Source: an uncultured Bacilli bacterium
GTDB taxonomy: Bacteria; Bacillota_I; Bacilli_A; RF39; UBA660
Assembly (NCBI GenBank): GCA_910586295.1
Contig: CAJUGE010000011.1
Location: 1-64,000, forward strand
DNA: 64,000 nt
Direction: 5' to 3'
Below are positions 8,422-19,731 of the stretch, piece after piece (the stretch's first letter is position 1; each line of letters begins with the position of its first letter). Position numbers and translations under genes: made by a program. The notes beneath the pieces are model-generated. The model was not told where the DNA came from. It did no database searches and saw only the letters and a list, made by a program, of their open reading frames with translations.

Positions 8422-9241
8422 TTTTTACTCTCCCCATTTCTATAATTAATTTATCTAAGAATAACCCTAAATTCAAATTATATTCTAACATATTTTCCTC
8501 TTTAACTAAAATTTTTAATATATTAGTTAAATACTTTTCACTTCTTTTATTTGCAATATCCTCTATTTTATCACTATAATTAGAAAAATGCTCGACTTTT
8601 TTAAACAATTTATAATTTAATATATCTCTATAATAATATTTAAGAATCATAACAAAATTTTTTATATTCTCTTTTTCTTCCTTCTTACCAAAATAATCAT
8701 ATATATAAGCAATTGTTTTCTCTTTAGATTTTTCAAACTTACTCACAAATGAAACACAATTATCTATTAATTCGCTAGATAAATCATTTATACTTGAGAA
8801 TACTACATTATCAAGCATAATTAATTGACACCTAGACTTTATAGTTTCTAAAACTTTCATCACATTAGAGGAAATCAAAAAAGCATATATATTTTTCTCA
8901 GGCTCTTCTAAAAACTTAAGTAAAGAATTAGAAGCATAATCATTCATTTTCTCAGCACCATCTATAATATATACACGACATTCATTAATCTGAGAAAAAC
9001 TTTTAAAAGCCTCCTGTAATTTTAATATTTCTTCCTTAACAATTTTATCATTTTCTGGTTTTATTATATAGACATCTGGATTTTCTTCTATACTAATTTT
9101 ACTATGAAAAAAATAATCAGAAAGAATAATCTCTAAATTCTCTTTCAGATTATCAAAACTAGTATTACAGATTAAAAAAGCATGACCAATTCTATTACTT
9201 TTATTTAACATATCAAAATATTCTATTAATTTATTACTCAT
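8414..9241 (-). CDS. holB: DNA polymerase III delta' subunit
   Basis: Clamp-loader subunit that works with DnaX and HolA. The N-terminal AAA+ fold lacks a Walker A, as is typical of delta' (SNRIGHAFLI). Segments VYIIDGAEKMN, ASNSLLKFLEEPEKN and TIKSRCQ (sensor 1/arginine-finger SRC) are clear. Length 275 is slightly short. It overlaps ricT as in Bacillus, but tmk, which usually precedes it, is absent, and bofA lies directly upstream. Confidence 0.93.
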   Translation of the reverse strand: MSNKLIEYFDMLNKSNRIGHAFLICNTSFDNLKENLEIILSDYFFHSKISIEENPDVYIIKPENDKIVKEEILKLQEAFKSFSQINECRVYIIDGAEKMNDYASNSLLKFLEEPEKNIYAFLISSNVMKVLETIKSRCQLIMLDNVVFSSINDLSSELIDNCVSFVSKFEKSKEKTIAYIYDYFGKKEEKENIKNFVMILKYYYRDILNYKLFKKVEHFSNYSDKIEDIANKRSEKYLTNILKILVKEENMLEYNLNLGLFLDKLIIEMGRVKNE

Positions 9242-9251
9242 AAAAGCCCTC

Positions 9252-9434
9252 CTACACTAGAACTTGAAGTACTACAAGTCCAAATATAGCAGGCAGTCCC
9301 AAAGACGCTACTGACAAAATAGTAACAACATTAATTGGAACAATTACACCTGCACTACTTACTATGACATCAAAAGCATAGAGCATACAAAGTGCCATAA
9401 CTAACCTTTTTATTATAAATACTATTATGTGCAT
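9252..9434 (-). CDS. bofA: pro-sigma-K processing inhibitor BofA
   Basis: A 60-residue membrane protein whose C-terminal half, IPINVVTILSVASLGLPAIF, matches the BofA family pattern (hydrophobic run, PxNxxT, GxPG-like turn). In Bacillus BofA sits in the outer forespore membrane and holds SpoIVFB inactive until forespore signalling. It is shorter than the ~87-residue Bacillus protein at the N-terminus. Its place beside recR-ebfC-dnaX is the conserved one, which supports the call. It lies ten bases upstream of holB. Confidence 0.8.
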   Translation of the reverse strand: MHIIVFIIKRLVMALCMLYAFDVIVSSAGVIVPINVVTILSVASLGLPAIFGLVVLQVLV

Positions 9435-9473
9435 AAAGTCTCCTCCACTAAATAGTATTATATAAAGATTAAT

Positions 9474-10073
9474 TTATGATAAAAACTTTCTATCGTCTAT
9501 AGCTCTTATAATAGTCAAAGGATCCAAATATTCTATATCTGCTCCCATTGGTATTCCATAAGATAATCTCGATACCTTAACATTAGTTTTTTCAAGTAAC
9601 TTTTGTATATATAATGATGTGGTCTCTCCTTCAATAGAAGGATTTAGAGCAATTATTACTTCTTTAACATTGTCATTCACTCTTTTTTGAACTAATGAAG
9701 AAATATTAATATCTTCTGGATTAACTTCATCTACAGGAGAAATAAGTCCACCTAAAACATGATATACACCTTCAAATTTACCAGTCTTTTCAAACATAAA
9801 GACACTCTTAGAATCCTCAACTACACAAATAGTTGAGCTGTCTCTTGCATCTGAACTACATATCGGACATATCTCTTTATTAGTAATATGCCCACACACA
9901 GAACATCTTTTAATATTCTTTTTAAATTGAGCCAAATTTTTAGCAAACTCCTCAATTTTATCATTTTCCATAGAATCCACAGCATAAACATATCTCTCTG
10001 CTGATTTTTCTCCAACACCAGGTAACATTTGAAAACTTTCCATTAAATGTTCAAATTCTTCTGGATAAATCAT
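9474..10073 (-). CDS. recR: recombination protein RecR
   Basis: Loads or stabilises RecA filaments with RecO in gap repair. The helix-hairpin-helix MLPGVGEKSAERY is near residues 16-30, the zinc finger has CSVCG and CPIC around residues 57-72, and a Toprim domain with CVVEDSKSV follows. Length 199 is standard. It is four bases downstream of ebfC in the usual dnaX-ebfC-recR operon. Confidence 0.97.
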   Translation of the reverse strand: MIYPEEFEHLMESFQMLPGVGEKSAERYVYAVDSMENDKIEEFAKNLAQFKKNIKRCSVCGHITNKEICPICSSDARDSSTICVVEDSKSVFMFEKTGKFEGVYHVLGGLISPVDEVNPEDINISSLVQKRVNDNVKEVIIALNPSIEGETTSLYIQKLLEKTNVKVSRLSYGIPMGADIEYLDPLTIIRAIDDRKFLS

Positions 10074-10076
10074 GAA

Positions 10077-10379
10077 TTAAAATAGTCCTCCCAAACCTCC
10101 AGTATATTTACCTAATTTTTCATTCTTATCTTCCGCTAATTTTAATAATGCGTCATTAAGAGCAAGTACTATCATATCTTCTAATAATTCCTTATCAGTT
10201 AATACACTATCATCAGTTATTGTTACTTTTTCAACTATAGACTCACCAGTAATAACTGCAGTAACTGCTCCACTCTTGCCTTCATAAGTAGACGCTTCAA
10301 TTTCGGCATTAGCCTTTTCTAATTCTTTTTGCACTTTTTGTGCTTGCGCCATTAAATTTTGCATATTTCCCATATTCAT
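10077..10379 (-). CDS. ebfC: nucleoid-associated protein EbfC/YaaK
   Basis: YbaB/EbfC family tweezer-shaped dimer that binds DNA. The N-terminal helix has the MQNLMAQAQKVQKELEKAN pattern, followed by the beta core and the C-terminal GGLGGLF tail. Length 100 is normal. It sits between dnaX and recR as in most Firmicutes. Confidence 0.95.
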   Translation of the reverse strand: MNMGNMQNLMAQAQKVQKELEKANAEIEASTYEGKSGAVTAVITGESIVEKVTITDDSVLTDKELLEDMIVLALNDALLKLAEDKNEKLGKYTGGLGGLF

Positions 10380-10391
10380 AATATCTCTCTC

Positions 10392-12161
10392 CTATCTAAC
10401 ACTTATCGTGTCTTCTCCAAATATATTCATTGCTGAGTTCTCAAGTTCATTAGAACTTTCACCCACCTCTAATTTTACATCATTTTCAGGAATTAATACA
10501 TAGGAAATGTTATTTTTTTTATTTAAAATAAACTCTTGCCTATGTTTCTCCCATTCTAGACTAGTAATCGCAACTACTTTAAATGGAATATCATATATTT
10601 CATTCATAAAGACTTCTATATGTTTATAATTAGCATCAAATAAACTAATATATGACTCATCGTTAAAACTAAAAAGTAAATACTTATCAGATGCTACCAC
10701 TACTTTGCCATCTATAAGTAAAGCTGCAATAATATTATAAGTTTTATTAGATATATAATCATTAATTCTATCATAATCTTTAAGAATTTTATTTAATATA
10801 TCTTTATTAGCACCTGCAAATACATTATTAATCCTAATTCTTTTTAATTCTAGAAAATCTATGCTATTATCATCTTTCTTATCTGAAATAACAGTTTCTT
10901 CTTTTATATCAGAACTATCCTCTATCGTAGAACTATCTTCCACTATCTGACTTTCAGTAGATAATCTTTCAGTGTCACTTTTATTGTTATTAGTCTCATC
11001 TATCTTATTAATTTCCTGTGAAACAATGGTATCTGATCTGTTAATTACTTCTTCTTCGCAATTTGATTGTGAACAAATAACTTCATTTGAAAAATTATTG
11101 TTAATAACTGATATTAAATCCATCATGTAAATTTCAAAAATTAGTCTTTGATTATTAGAATTTTTTAATTCATTAAGTAATTCATTTAAAATCTTAGAAA
11201 TACCAACTAAATCCTTAATATTTAAAGACAAAGATAGTAATTTATGAGAATAATCAGAATCAAAATAGCCTTTAACATTAGAATTTATACTATAATCTCG
11301 AATAATTATTAACATATTGTTAACTAAATCAGCATAACTTCTACCCTTAGAGTCAAAATCTGAAATAATTTTCAATAGTTCTACATAATTAGAATTTTTT
11401 AGTAGTTCAAATATTTCAAAAACTAAATCGGTAGATATTTTGCCACTTAATGCTTCGACATCACTTATTAATATATTATCTAATGACAAAGATAATGTTT
11501 GATCTAAAAGATTAATAGCGTCTCTAAGTCCACCGTCAGACACTTTTGCGATAAAACTAACTATATTCTCAGGTAATGTTCTATCTTCCTCTTTTAATAT
11601 AAAATTCAAACGAGAGACAAGAGAATCTAAATCTATTCTATTAAAATCAAAACGTTGACATCTAGATAAAATAGTAACAGGAATTTTATTTGGCTCAGTA
11701 GTAGCCAATATAAATATTACATGTGCTGGCGGTTCCTCTAAAGTTTTAAGTAATGCATTAAAAGCGCCAGTAGACAGCATATGAACTTCATCAATAATAT
11801 AAACTTTATATTTACAAACGCTAGGAAGCAATTTAACATTATCTCTAAGAGTTCTAATTTCTTCTACACCATTATTACTAGCCGCATCAATTTCTATAAT
11901 ATCAGATTCATTAGTAATAAGAGCATTACAAGTAGAACATTCTGAACATATATCTCCATTAAAATTTTCACAATTAACAGCGTGCGCTAATATCTTTGCA
12001 ATACTAGTCTTGCCTGTTCCTCTAGGTCCGGTAAAAAGATATGCATGACTTATATGTTTGTTAATAATTGAATTTTTTAAAATAGAAACTATAGTATCTT
12101 GTCCAACAACACTTTCAAATTTACTCGGTCTATATTTTCTATATAAAGCAGTATATGACAT
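10392..12161 (-). CDS. dnaX: DNA polymerase III tau subunit
   Basis: Clamp-loader ATPase that links polymerase and helicase. It has Walker A GPRGTGKTS near residue 45, four zinc-binding cysteines in NGDICSECSTC, Walker B with IDEVHML, and the SRCQRFDFNR segment. Domain III follows, then a long acidic Ser/Asp/Glu-rich linker around residues 370-440 and a C-terminal tau domain. Length 589 is ordinary. I saw no A-rich slippery site for a shorter gamma form. It is led by tadA on the same strand. Confidence 0.96.
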   Translation of the reverse strand: MSYTALYRKYRPSKFESVVGQDTIVSILKNSIINKHISHAYLFTGPRGTGKTSIAKILAHAVNCENFNGDICSECSTCNALITNESDIIEIDAASNNGVEEIRTLRDNVKLLPSVCKYKVYIIDEVHMLSTGAFNALLKTLEEPPAHVIFILATTEPNKIPVTILSRCQRFDFNRIDLDSLVSRLNFILKEEDRTLPENIVSFIAKVSDGGLRDAINLLDQTLSLSLDNILISDVEALSGKISTDLVFEIFELLKNSNYVELLKIISDFDSKGRSYADLVNNMLIIIRDYSINSNVKGYFDSDYSHKLLSLSLNIKDLVGISKILNELLNELKNSNNQRLIFEIYMMDLISVINNNFSNEVICSQSNCEEEVINRSDTIVSQEINKIDETNNNKSDTERLSTESQIVEDSSTIEDSSDIKEETVISDKKDDNSIDFLELKRIRINNVFAGANKDILNKILKDYDRINDYISNKTYNIIAALLIDGKVVVASDKYLLFSFNDESYISLFDANYKHIEVFMNEIYDIPFKVVAITSLEWEKHRQEFILNKKNNISYVLIPENDVKLEVGESSNELENSAMNIFGEDTISVR

Positions 12162-12219
12162 ATAACGCTCCTTTCCTCTTAATAAGATTATAACATTTAA
12201 TTGTTTATAAAAATATATT

Positions 12220-12627
12220 TTAACGCAACTTTTTAAAAAAAGTTGTTAATAACTTTTCGTATTTAATAGAAAAATTATTATTTAAAAACTTAAAATCAGT
12301 TTTATAGTTAATAACTTTCTTATTAATAGAAAAATAATAAACTTTTTCAATACGACTCTCTTTAATAACTTCCTTACACATATGACAAGGTTCTAATGTT
12401 ACATACATCTCACAACCTGATAAACGCCAATCTTTAATTTTTTTAGAAGCTTTTACTATCGCCTGTACTTCTGCATGTAATAATGGGTTAGATTTACTTC
12501 TGCGTTTATTATATGCTCTAGAAATTATCTTACCATTTTTAACAATAATTGCAGCCACTGGGATTTCATCATTTCTCAAAGCCCTTAATGCTAAGGTATA
12601 TAATACTTTTTCATAATAATCAATCAT
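12220..12627 (-). CDS. tadA: tRNA adenosine(34) deaminase
   Basis: Converts A34 to inosine in tRNA-Arg(ACG). The zinc site is complete: HAE in LLHAEVQAI and PCHMC in TLEPCHMCKEV. At 135 residues it is shorter than the ~160 of Bacillus TadA, mostly at the C-terminus. It lies between the SRP RNA and dnaX, as in Bacillus where yaaJ, scr and dnaX are neighbours. Other cytidine deaminase-like families share the motifs; the context supports TadA. Confidence 0.92.
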   Translation of the reverse strand: MIDYYEKVLYTLALRALRNDEIPVAAIIVKNGKIISRAYNKRRSKSNPLLHAEVQAIVKASKKIKDWRLSGCEMYVTLEPCHMCKEVIKESRIEKVYYFSINKKVINYKTDFKFLNNNFSIKYEKLLTTFFKKLR

Positions 12628-12641
12628 AAATAATCACCTAC

Positions 12642-12720
12642 AAAAAAAGTGCACACATATAATAAACGTTAAGGCTGCTATCTTCCAATCCTGACCTGTT
12701 TCCGCCTTATATGTTGCACA
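12642..12720 (-). ncRNA. ffs: signal recognition particle RNA (small bacterial type)
   Basis: Read on the minus strand, the hallmark helix 8 region shows CAGGTCAGGATTGG and GGAAGATAGCAGCC with the conserved asymmetric and GGAA-type loop parts. The 5' end GTGCAACATAT pairs with ATATGTGTGCAC at the 3' end, closing a ~75-base hairpin, and seven T follow as terminator. This is the short 4.5S-type SRP RNA that binds Ffh, not the long Bacillus subtilis type with an Alu domain. It lies upstream of tadA-dnaX as expected. Confidence 0.92.
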
Positions 12721-12725
12721 AATAA

Positions 12726-12753
12726 AGTATAACATATTATTAATAATAATCAA
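12726..12753 (-). promoter_or_regulatory. promoter of SRP RNA
   Basis: On the minus strand, TTGATT (12753-12748), a 16-base spacer and TATACT (12731-12726) place the start six to eight bases downstream, at the 5' end of the SRP RNA hairpin. Confidence 0.7.
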
Positions 12754-12784
12754 CCATTTTAAAATAAATATTTAATGTAATTAA

Positions 12785-12800
12785 TGTTCCACGTGAAACC
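12785..12800. promoter_or_regulatory. parS site 1
   Basis: TGTTCCACGTGAAACC matches the parS consensus TGTTNCACGTGAAACA at all but the last position. It lies in the non-coding interval between the SRP RNA and gyrA. Confidence 0.88.
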
Positions 12801-12882
12801 TTCTCAAAAAATTAAAACAGTTAATTAAAAATAATAATCTAATACTTTAAGTTCGCTCTATTACTATTAATTGAACGTTTAA

Positions 12883-12898
12883 TGTTCCACGTGAAACA
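12883..12898. promoter_or_regulatory. parS site 2
   Basis: TGTTCCACGTGAAACA is a full match to the consensus and identical to a form used in Bacillus subtilis. Confidence 0.93.
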
Positions 12899-13002
12899 TT
12901 TACAGAAATTTAAATCACCAATTTAAAATAATAATCTAATACTTACATTTTTATAATACACCTATTGTAAGTCACTCAATTACTATTATAAAACACATTT
13001 AA

Positions 13003-13018
13003 TGTTCCACGTGAAACA
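13003..13018. promoter_or_regulatory. parS site 3
   Basis: TGTTCCACGTGAAACA is a full consensus match, 120 bases from site 2 and in the same orientation. Confidence 0.93.
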
Positions 13019-13152
13019 TCTCGAGCATTTTAATTGTAAGCATAAAATAATCCATAAATAGCAACTAATATATGCTTTCATGTATAATGTTATTACCTTT
13101 TCATCTAAGCAATATACTGAAATATAATTAACTTAAATAATAATAATAATTA

Positions 13153-13168
13153 TGTTTCACGTGGAACA
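13153..13168. promoter_or_regulatory. parS site 4 (reverse orientation)
   Basis: TGTTTCACGTGGAACA is the reverse complement of sites 2 and 3. The rest of the interval from 13170 to 13440 is AT-rich with no gene that I can support. Confidence 0.92.
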
Positions 13169-13440
13169 TTGTAATTTTTAAAACTAGATAATTCTATATT
13201 TACTTATAGTAAACTAATTTATTGTTCGATAAATATTTAATATTAAATTAATTCTATTATTCATCTTCCCAAATATTTACTTATCTTAAAAAATTTAATA
13301 AACTAATCATATAATTTTATACTTTAAATATATTATCAATTAAATATTATTTTATTAAACGCTTACCATTAATAATTTTTTATTTTAACAACAAAACCTA
13401 GTCTTAAGACAATATAAAATACTTCTTTAAATAAAAATAA

Positions 13441-13456
13441 TGTTTCACGTGAAACA
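13441..13456. promoter_or_regulatory. parS site 5 (perfect palindrome)
   Basis: TGTTTCACGTGAAACA is the ideal 16-base parS palindrome. It lies about 75 bases beyond the 3' end of gyrA. Confidence 0.95.
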
Positions 13457-13465
13457 TTATTTTCA

Positions 13466-13507
13466 ACATTTAAAATGAAAAGCAAGAAATCTTCGAAATC
13501 TTGCTTA
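13466..13507 (-). terminator. terminator after gyrA
   Basis: On the minus strand AAGCAAGA pairs with TCTTGCTT (13506-13480) and is followed by a T-rich stretch. It lies 25 bases beyond the gyrA stop codon. Confidence 0.65.
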
Positions 13508-13530
13508 AATTATACAATTCATTAATCTAT

Positions 13531-16032
13531 TTATTCTTCATCATTGTTGATAAATTCCTCATTAACAGATACATCTGCATTTTCACTGTTAATAACTTTA
13601 GACTCTTCTAATTCTTCCTCCTCATTCTTGTTAATAACTGAAATAGAAGAAACAATATTTTCATCTTTTAAGTTAATAAGTCTAACACCTTGTGTAACTC
13701 TACCCATCATAGAGATAGAATCGATAGATAATCTAATTACAACACCATTATTAGTAATAATAACTAAATCTTTATCACTTTGGACTGACTTAAAGCCGAC
13801 AATAGAACCATTTTTCTCAGTAATACTTAAAGACTTAACACCTTTACTACCACGCTTAGTCTCTCTATACTCATCCAAACTTGTTCTCTTACCATAACCC
13901 TTTTGAGTTACAACCAAAACTTCCATAGCAGGTTCAGTAACTTCCATGCCAACACAAATTTCATCACTCAAATTTATACCTCTTACACCAGCAGCGGTAC
14001 GGCCCATAATTCTTACTTCAGACTCATTAAATCTTACCATTCTACCAGCAGAAGAACACATAAGTATTTGATTATCTCCAGTTGATCTCTTAACAGAATT
14101 TAGTTCGTCACCATCTTTTAAAGTTATAGCAATCTTACCACTTTGACGTATATTATCAAACTCACTTATCAATGTACGCTTAATAACACCTTGCTTAGTA
14201 CCAAAAACTAAATACTTATACTCATTGTCTTTCTCTATCTTAACAACAGCAGTAACATTCTCCTCTTTCTCAATTTGAATAAGATTTACTAAAGGAATAC
14301 CCTTACTAGTTCTAGAAAATTCTGGAATCTCATAGCCCTTTAACCTATAAACTCTTCCTTTATTTGTAAAGAATAATAGAAAATCGTGTGTGGATAAGTT
14401 TATCATCTGTTCGACAAAATCTTCTTCATTAGTAGTCATTCCCTTAATACCAACACCACCTCTATTCTGAGATTTATAAGTATCTGTAGTCATTCTCTTG
14501 ATATAATTCTTATTAGTAATAGTAACAATTACATCATTCTCAGGAATCAAGGACTCGTCTTCAATATACTCAATTGCAGTCATATCTATCTTAGTTCTTC
14601 TATCGTCTGCATACTTATTTTTAATTTCGATTAATTCTTCCTTAATAATATTAAGAACTTTCTCTTCACTACCTAAAATTGATTTTAACTCCTCAATTAA
14701 CTTAAGTAAATCTTGTAACTCACTCTCTATCTTAGCGCGTTCTAAGCCTGTTAAACGTCTTAACTTTAACTCTAAGATGCTCTCTGCCTGAATTTCAGAT
14801 AAACCAAACCTCTCCATCAACGTAGTTTTAGCTAAAACATCGCTTTCACTCTCTCTAATAATCTTAATAACTTCATCCAAATGATCAAGTGCAATTTTAT
14901 AGCCCTCTAAAATATGTACTCTCTTCTCAGCACGTTCTAATTCAAAACGAGTTCTTCTAATTATAACCTCTTTTTGAAAATCAATATATTTAGAAATAAT
15001 TTCTTTTAATCCTAAAGATTTAGGTTGTCCTTGATCAAGCATCAAGAAATTAATACCAAAAGTAGTTTGAAGAGCAGTATGCTTATATAAATTATTAAGA
15101 ACTACATTAGCATTAGCCTCTTTCTTAATAGTAACAACTATTCTTATACCATTCTCAAGGTTAGTCTCTTCATGTAAATCGGCAATACCATCAATTATTT
15201 TATCTCTTACTAATTCACCAATACGTTGCTGAAGATCACGTTTATTAACTTGATAAGGTATTTCAGTTATAATCAGCTTGCTCTTTCCACCACTCTCGTC
15301 TATCTCAACTTTACTCCTTATAGTAATTGAACCTTTACCAGTCTCATATGCTTTAACAATACCAGAATTACCTAAAATAATTGCTCCAGTAGGAAAATCT
15401 GGTCCCTTTACATATTGCATTAATTCTAAAGTAGTAATATCGTTATTATCTATATATGCAACACATCCATCTATTACTTCCCCTAAATTATGTGGGGGAA
15501 TATTAGTAGCCATACCAACTGCAATACCCATAGTTCCATTAACTAAAATATTAGGAAATCTACTAGGTAAAACTTTAGGTTCCTTTCTAGTAGAATCAAA
15601 GTTGTCATCAAAATCTACAGTATTCTTATTAATATCCCTTAAAAGTTCCATTGATAACTTAGAAAGCCTTGCTTCTGTATAACGCATAGCAGCAGCTCCA
15701 TCACCATCAAGTGAACCAAAGTTACCATGTCCATCTATTAAAGTATGCCTAAAACTAAATGGTTGAGCCATTCTAACCAAAGACTCATAAATCGCACTAT
15801 CACCGTGTGGATGATAATTACCCATAACCTCTCCAACCGTCTTAGCACTTTTCCTAAAAGGCTTATCAGGAGTATAACCACTCTCATACATAGAATACAA
15901 TATTCTTCTATGAACTGGCTTCAAGCCATCTCTTAAATCTGGAAGAGCACGTGCAACTATAACACTCATCGAATAATTCAAAAATGAAGTATTCATCTCA
16001 TCTACAATGTTCGTATTATTTAATCTATCCAT
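13531..16032 (-). CDS. gyrA: DNA gyrase subunit A
   Basis: Breakage-reunion subunit of gyrase. The catalytic Tyr is in [10 protein letters not shown]. The quinolone region reads [17 protein letters not shown], with the susceptible-type Ser and Glu at the usual positions. Six C-terminal beta-propeller blades follow, with the GyrA box as [10 protein letters not shown]. The acidic tail after residue ~800 is typical. Length 833. It follows gyrB by 12 bases, behind a strong TAGGAGG ribosome site. The pair is near the origin in the usual recF-gyrB-gyrA order. Confidence 0.97.
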   Translation of the reverse strand: MDRLNNTNIVDEMNTSFLNYSMSVIVARALPDLRDGLKPVHRRILYSMYESGYTPDKPFRKSAKTVGEVMGNYHPHGDSAIYESLVRMAQPFSFRHTLIDGHGNFGSLDGDGAAAMRYTEARLSKLSMELLRDINKNTVDFDDNFDSTRKEPKVLPSRFPNILVNGTMGIAVGMATNIPPHNLGEVIDGCVAYIDNNDITTLELMQYVKGPDFPTGAIILGNSGIVKAYETGKGSITIRSKVEIDESGGKSKLIITEIPYQVNKRDLQQRIGELVRDKIIDGIADLHEETNLENGIRIVVTIKKEANANVVLNNLYKHTALQTTFGINFLMLDQGQPKSLGLKEIISKYIDFQKEVIIRRTRFELERAEKRVHILEGYKIALDHLDEVIKIIRESESDVLAKTTLMERFGLSEIQAESILELKLRRLTGLERAKIESELQDLLKLIEELKSILGSEEKVLNIIKEELIEIKNKYADDRRTKIDMTAIEYIEDESLIPENDVIVTITNKNYIKRMTTDTYKSQNRGGVGIKGMTTNEEDFVEQMINLSTHDFLLFFTNKGRVYRLKGYEIPEFSRTSKGIPLVNLIQIEKEENVTAVVKIEKDNEYKYLVFGTKQGVIKRTLISEFDNIRQSGKIAITLKDGDELNSVKRSTGDNQILMCSSAGRMVRFNESEVRIMGRTAAGVRGINLSDEICVGMEVTEPAMEVLVVTQKGYGKRTSLDEYRETKRGSKGVKSLSITEKNGSIVGFKSVQSDKDLVIITNNGVVIRLSIDSISMMGRVTQGVRLINLKDENIVSSISVINKNEEEELEESKVINSENADVSVNEEFINNDEE

Positions 16033-16044
16033 CTCAAAAACCTC

Positions 16045-19042
<2,998 letters not shown>

Positions 19043-19065
19043 TTTAAAACCTCTTACATGAGTAC

Positions 19066-19106
19066 TAACAAAAATAATAGGTATACTAGTACTCCTATAC
19101 CTATTA
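19066..19106 (-). terminator. terminator after comK
   Basis: A perfect 10-base stem (AATAGGTATA at 19076-19085 with TATACCTATT at 19096-19105) is followed on the minus strand by ATTATTTTTG. It isolates comK from recF. Confidence 0.78.
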
Positions 19107-19144
19107 CTTATTATATCACAAACACATTCTTAACACTAGCTTTT

Positions 19145-19603
19145 TTAATATTTTCTAAGCATTCTATCACTTACGACTGAACTAAGTCTAGATGCTTTTA
19201 AAAACTGATTATTAAAGCTGTAGAAAGACACGGGGATTTCTATCTTAAATCCATTTTTAAATCTAATAACTGTATTACCTTTTTTTCTATTGCAAGGATA
19301 ATATTCTAAAATATTACTGTAACTAAGCCAAAAATTATTATTCTTATACTGAGATGTTATAGGAAAAACTACCATTCCAGATGCTTCTTCTATAATAATA
19401 GGAACTTTGTACCTTGATTTAATAAGTTTATAACTACCTTGTACCCTTGCTTTATAACTAACACCAAAATACTCACAGCTATGCTCAATAACTTTAAAAG
19501 AAGAACTATTAATATTATAACTTCTATCTTCTTCTACTATCTTACATCTATCCTCATTTAAAGGAATAACAGCTAATGTTCTTTCATTAACTTCGTATTT
19601 CAT
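19145..19603 (-). CDS. comK: competence transcription factor ComK
   Basis: Master activator of DNA-uptake genes in Bacilli, which binds A/T-rich boxes as a tetramer. Family landmarks run through the protein: YEVNERTLAVIPL, then IEHSCEYFGVSYKAR, YKVPIII, FPITSQ, RFKNGFKIEIPVSFYSFNNQ, ASRLSSVVSDRM. This matches the Bacillus ComK order of ...ATIAVLP, DRSCRFFGSSYAGR, PPIMVD, FSNGKTMELPISYNSFENQ. At 152 residues it ends about 40 residues early and lacks the C-terminal FMLYPK motif bound by MecA. It has a strong AAAGGAGG ribosome site and is bracketed by terminators, so it is a stand-alone unit between recF and dnaN, where yaaA usually sits. Confidence 0.9.
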   Translation of the reverse strand: MKYEVNERTLAVIPLNEDRCKIVEEDRSYNINSSSFKVIEHSCEYFGVSYKARVQGSYKLIKSRYKVPIIIEEASGMVVFPITSQYKNNNFWLSYSNILEYYPCNRKKGNTVIRFKNGFKIEIPVSFYSFNNQFLKASRLSSVVSDRMLRKY

Positions 19604-19643
19604 AGTACCTCCTTTCTTTGGGTTGATATTCTATCATGAACAT

Positions 19644-19670
19644 TTGTCGAAAATTGTCGAATTTTGTCAT
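19644..19670. promoter_or_regulatory. three 10-base-phased repeats upstream of comK
   Basis: TTGTCGA at 19644-19650 and at 19654-19660, and TTGTCAT at 19664-19670, start exactly ten bases apart and so lie on one face of the helix. They are 41-67 bases before the comK ATG (minus strand: ATGACAA, TCGACAA, TCGACAA). This is the place for an activator or ComK itself to bind; the binder is unknown. Confidence 0.6.
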
Positions 19671-19676
19671 AAAATC

Positions 19677-19719
19677 AAAAAAAAACACTAAAGTCATCTA
19701 ACACTAGACTTTTTAGTGT
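19677..19719 (-). terminator. terminator after dnaN
   Basis: On the minus strand CACTAAAAAGTC (19719-19708) pairs with GACTTTAGTG (19695-19686), and nine T follow. It lies 13 bases beyond dnaN and before comK. Confidence 0.85.
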
Positions 19720-19731
19720 GATTTTTAGTAA

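Larger units (their letters stand above)
12785..13019. repeat. diverged ~100-120-base repeats around parS sites 1-3
   Basis: The blocks that follow parS 1 and parS 2 share parts in the same order: an AATAATAATCTAATACTT stretch, a CTC-ATTACTATTA stretch, an AAC-TTTAATG lead-in and then the next parS. The spacing between parS sites is 98 and 120 bases. This suggests the array grew by tandem duplication and then drifted. Confidence 0.6.

Noticed and set aside
10392..12161. Programmed frameshift in dnaX for a gamma subunit
   Set aside because: No A-run slippery heptamer with following stem was seen in the expected region.
13544..13897. Plus-strand open frames inside gyrA (also 15278-15682)
   Set aside because: Antisense shadows of gyrA with no start signals.
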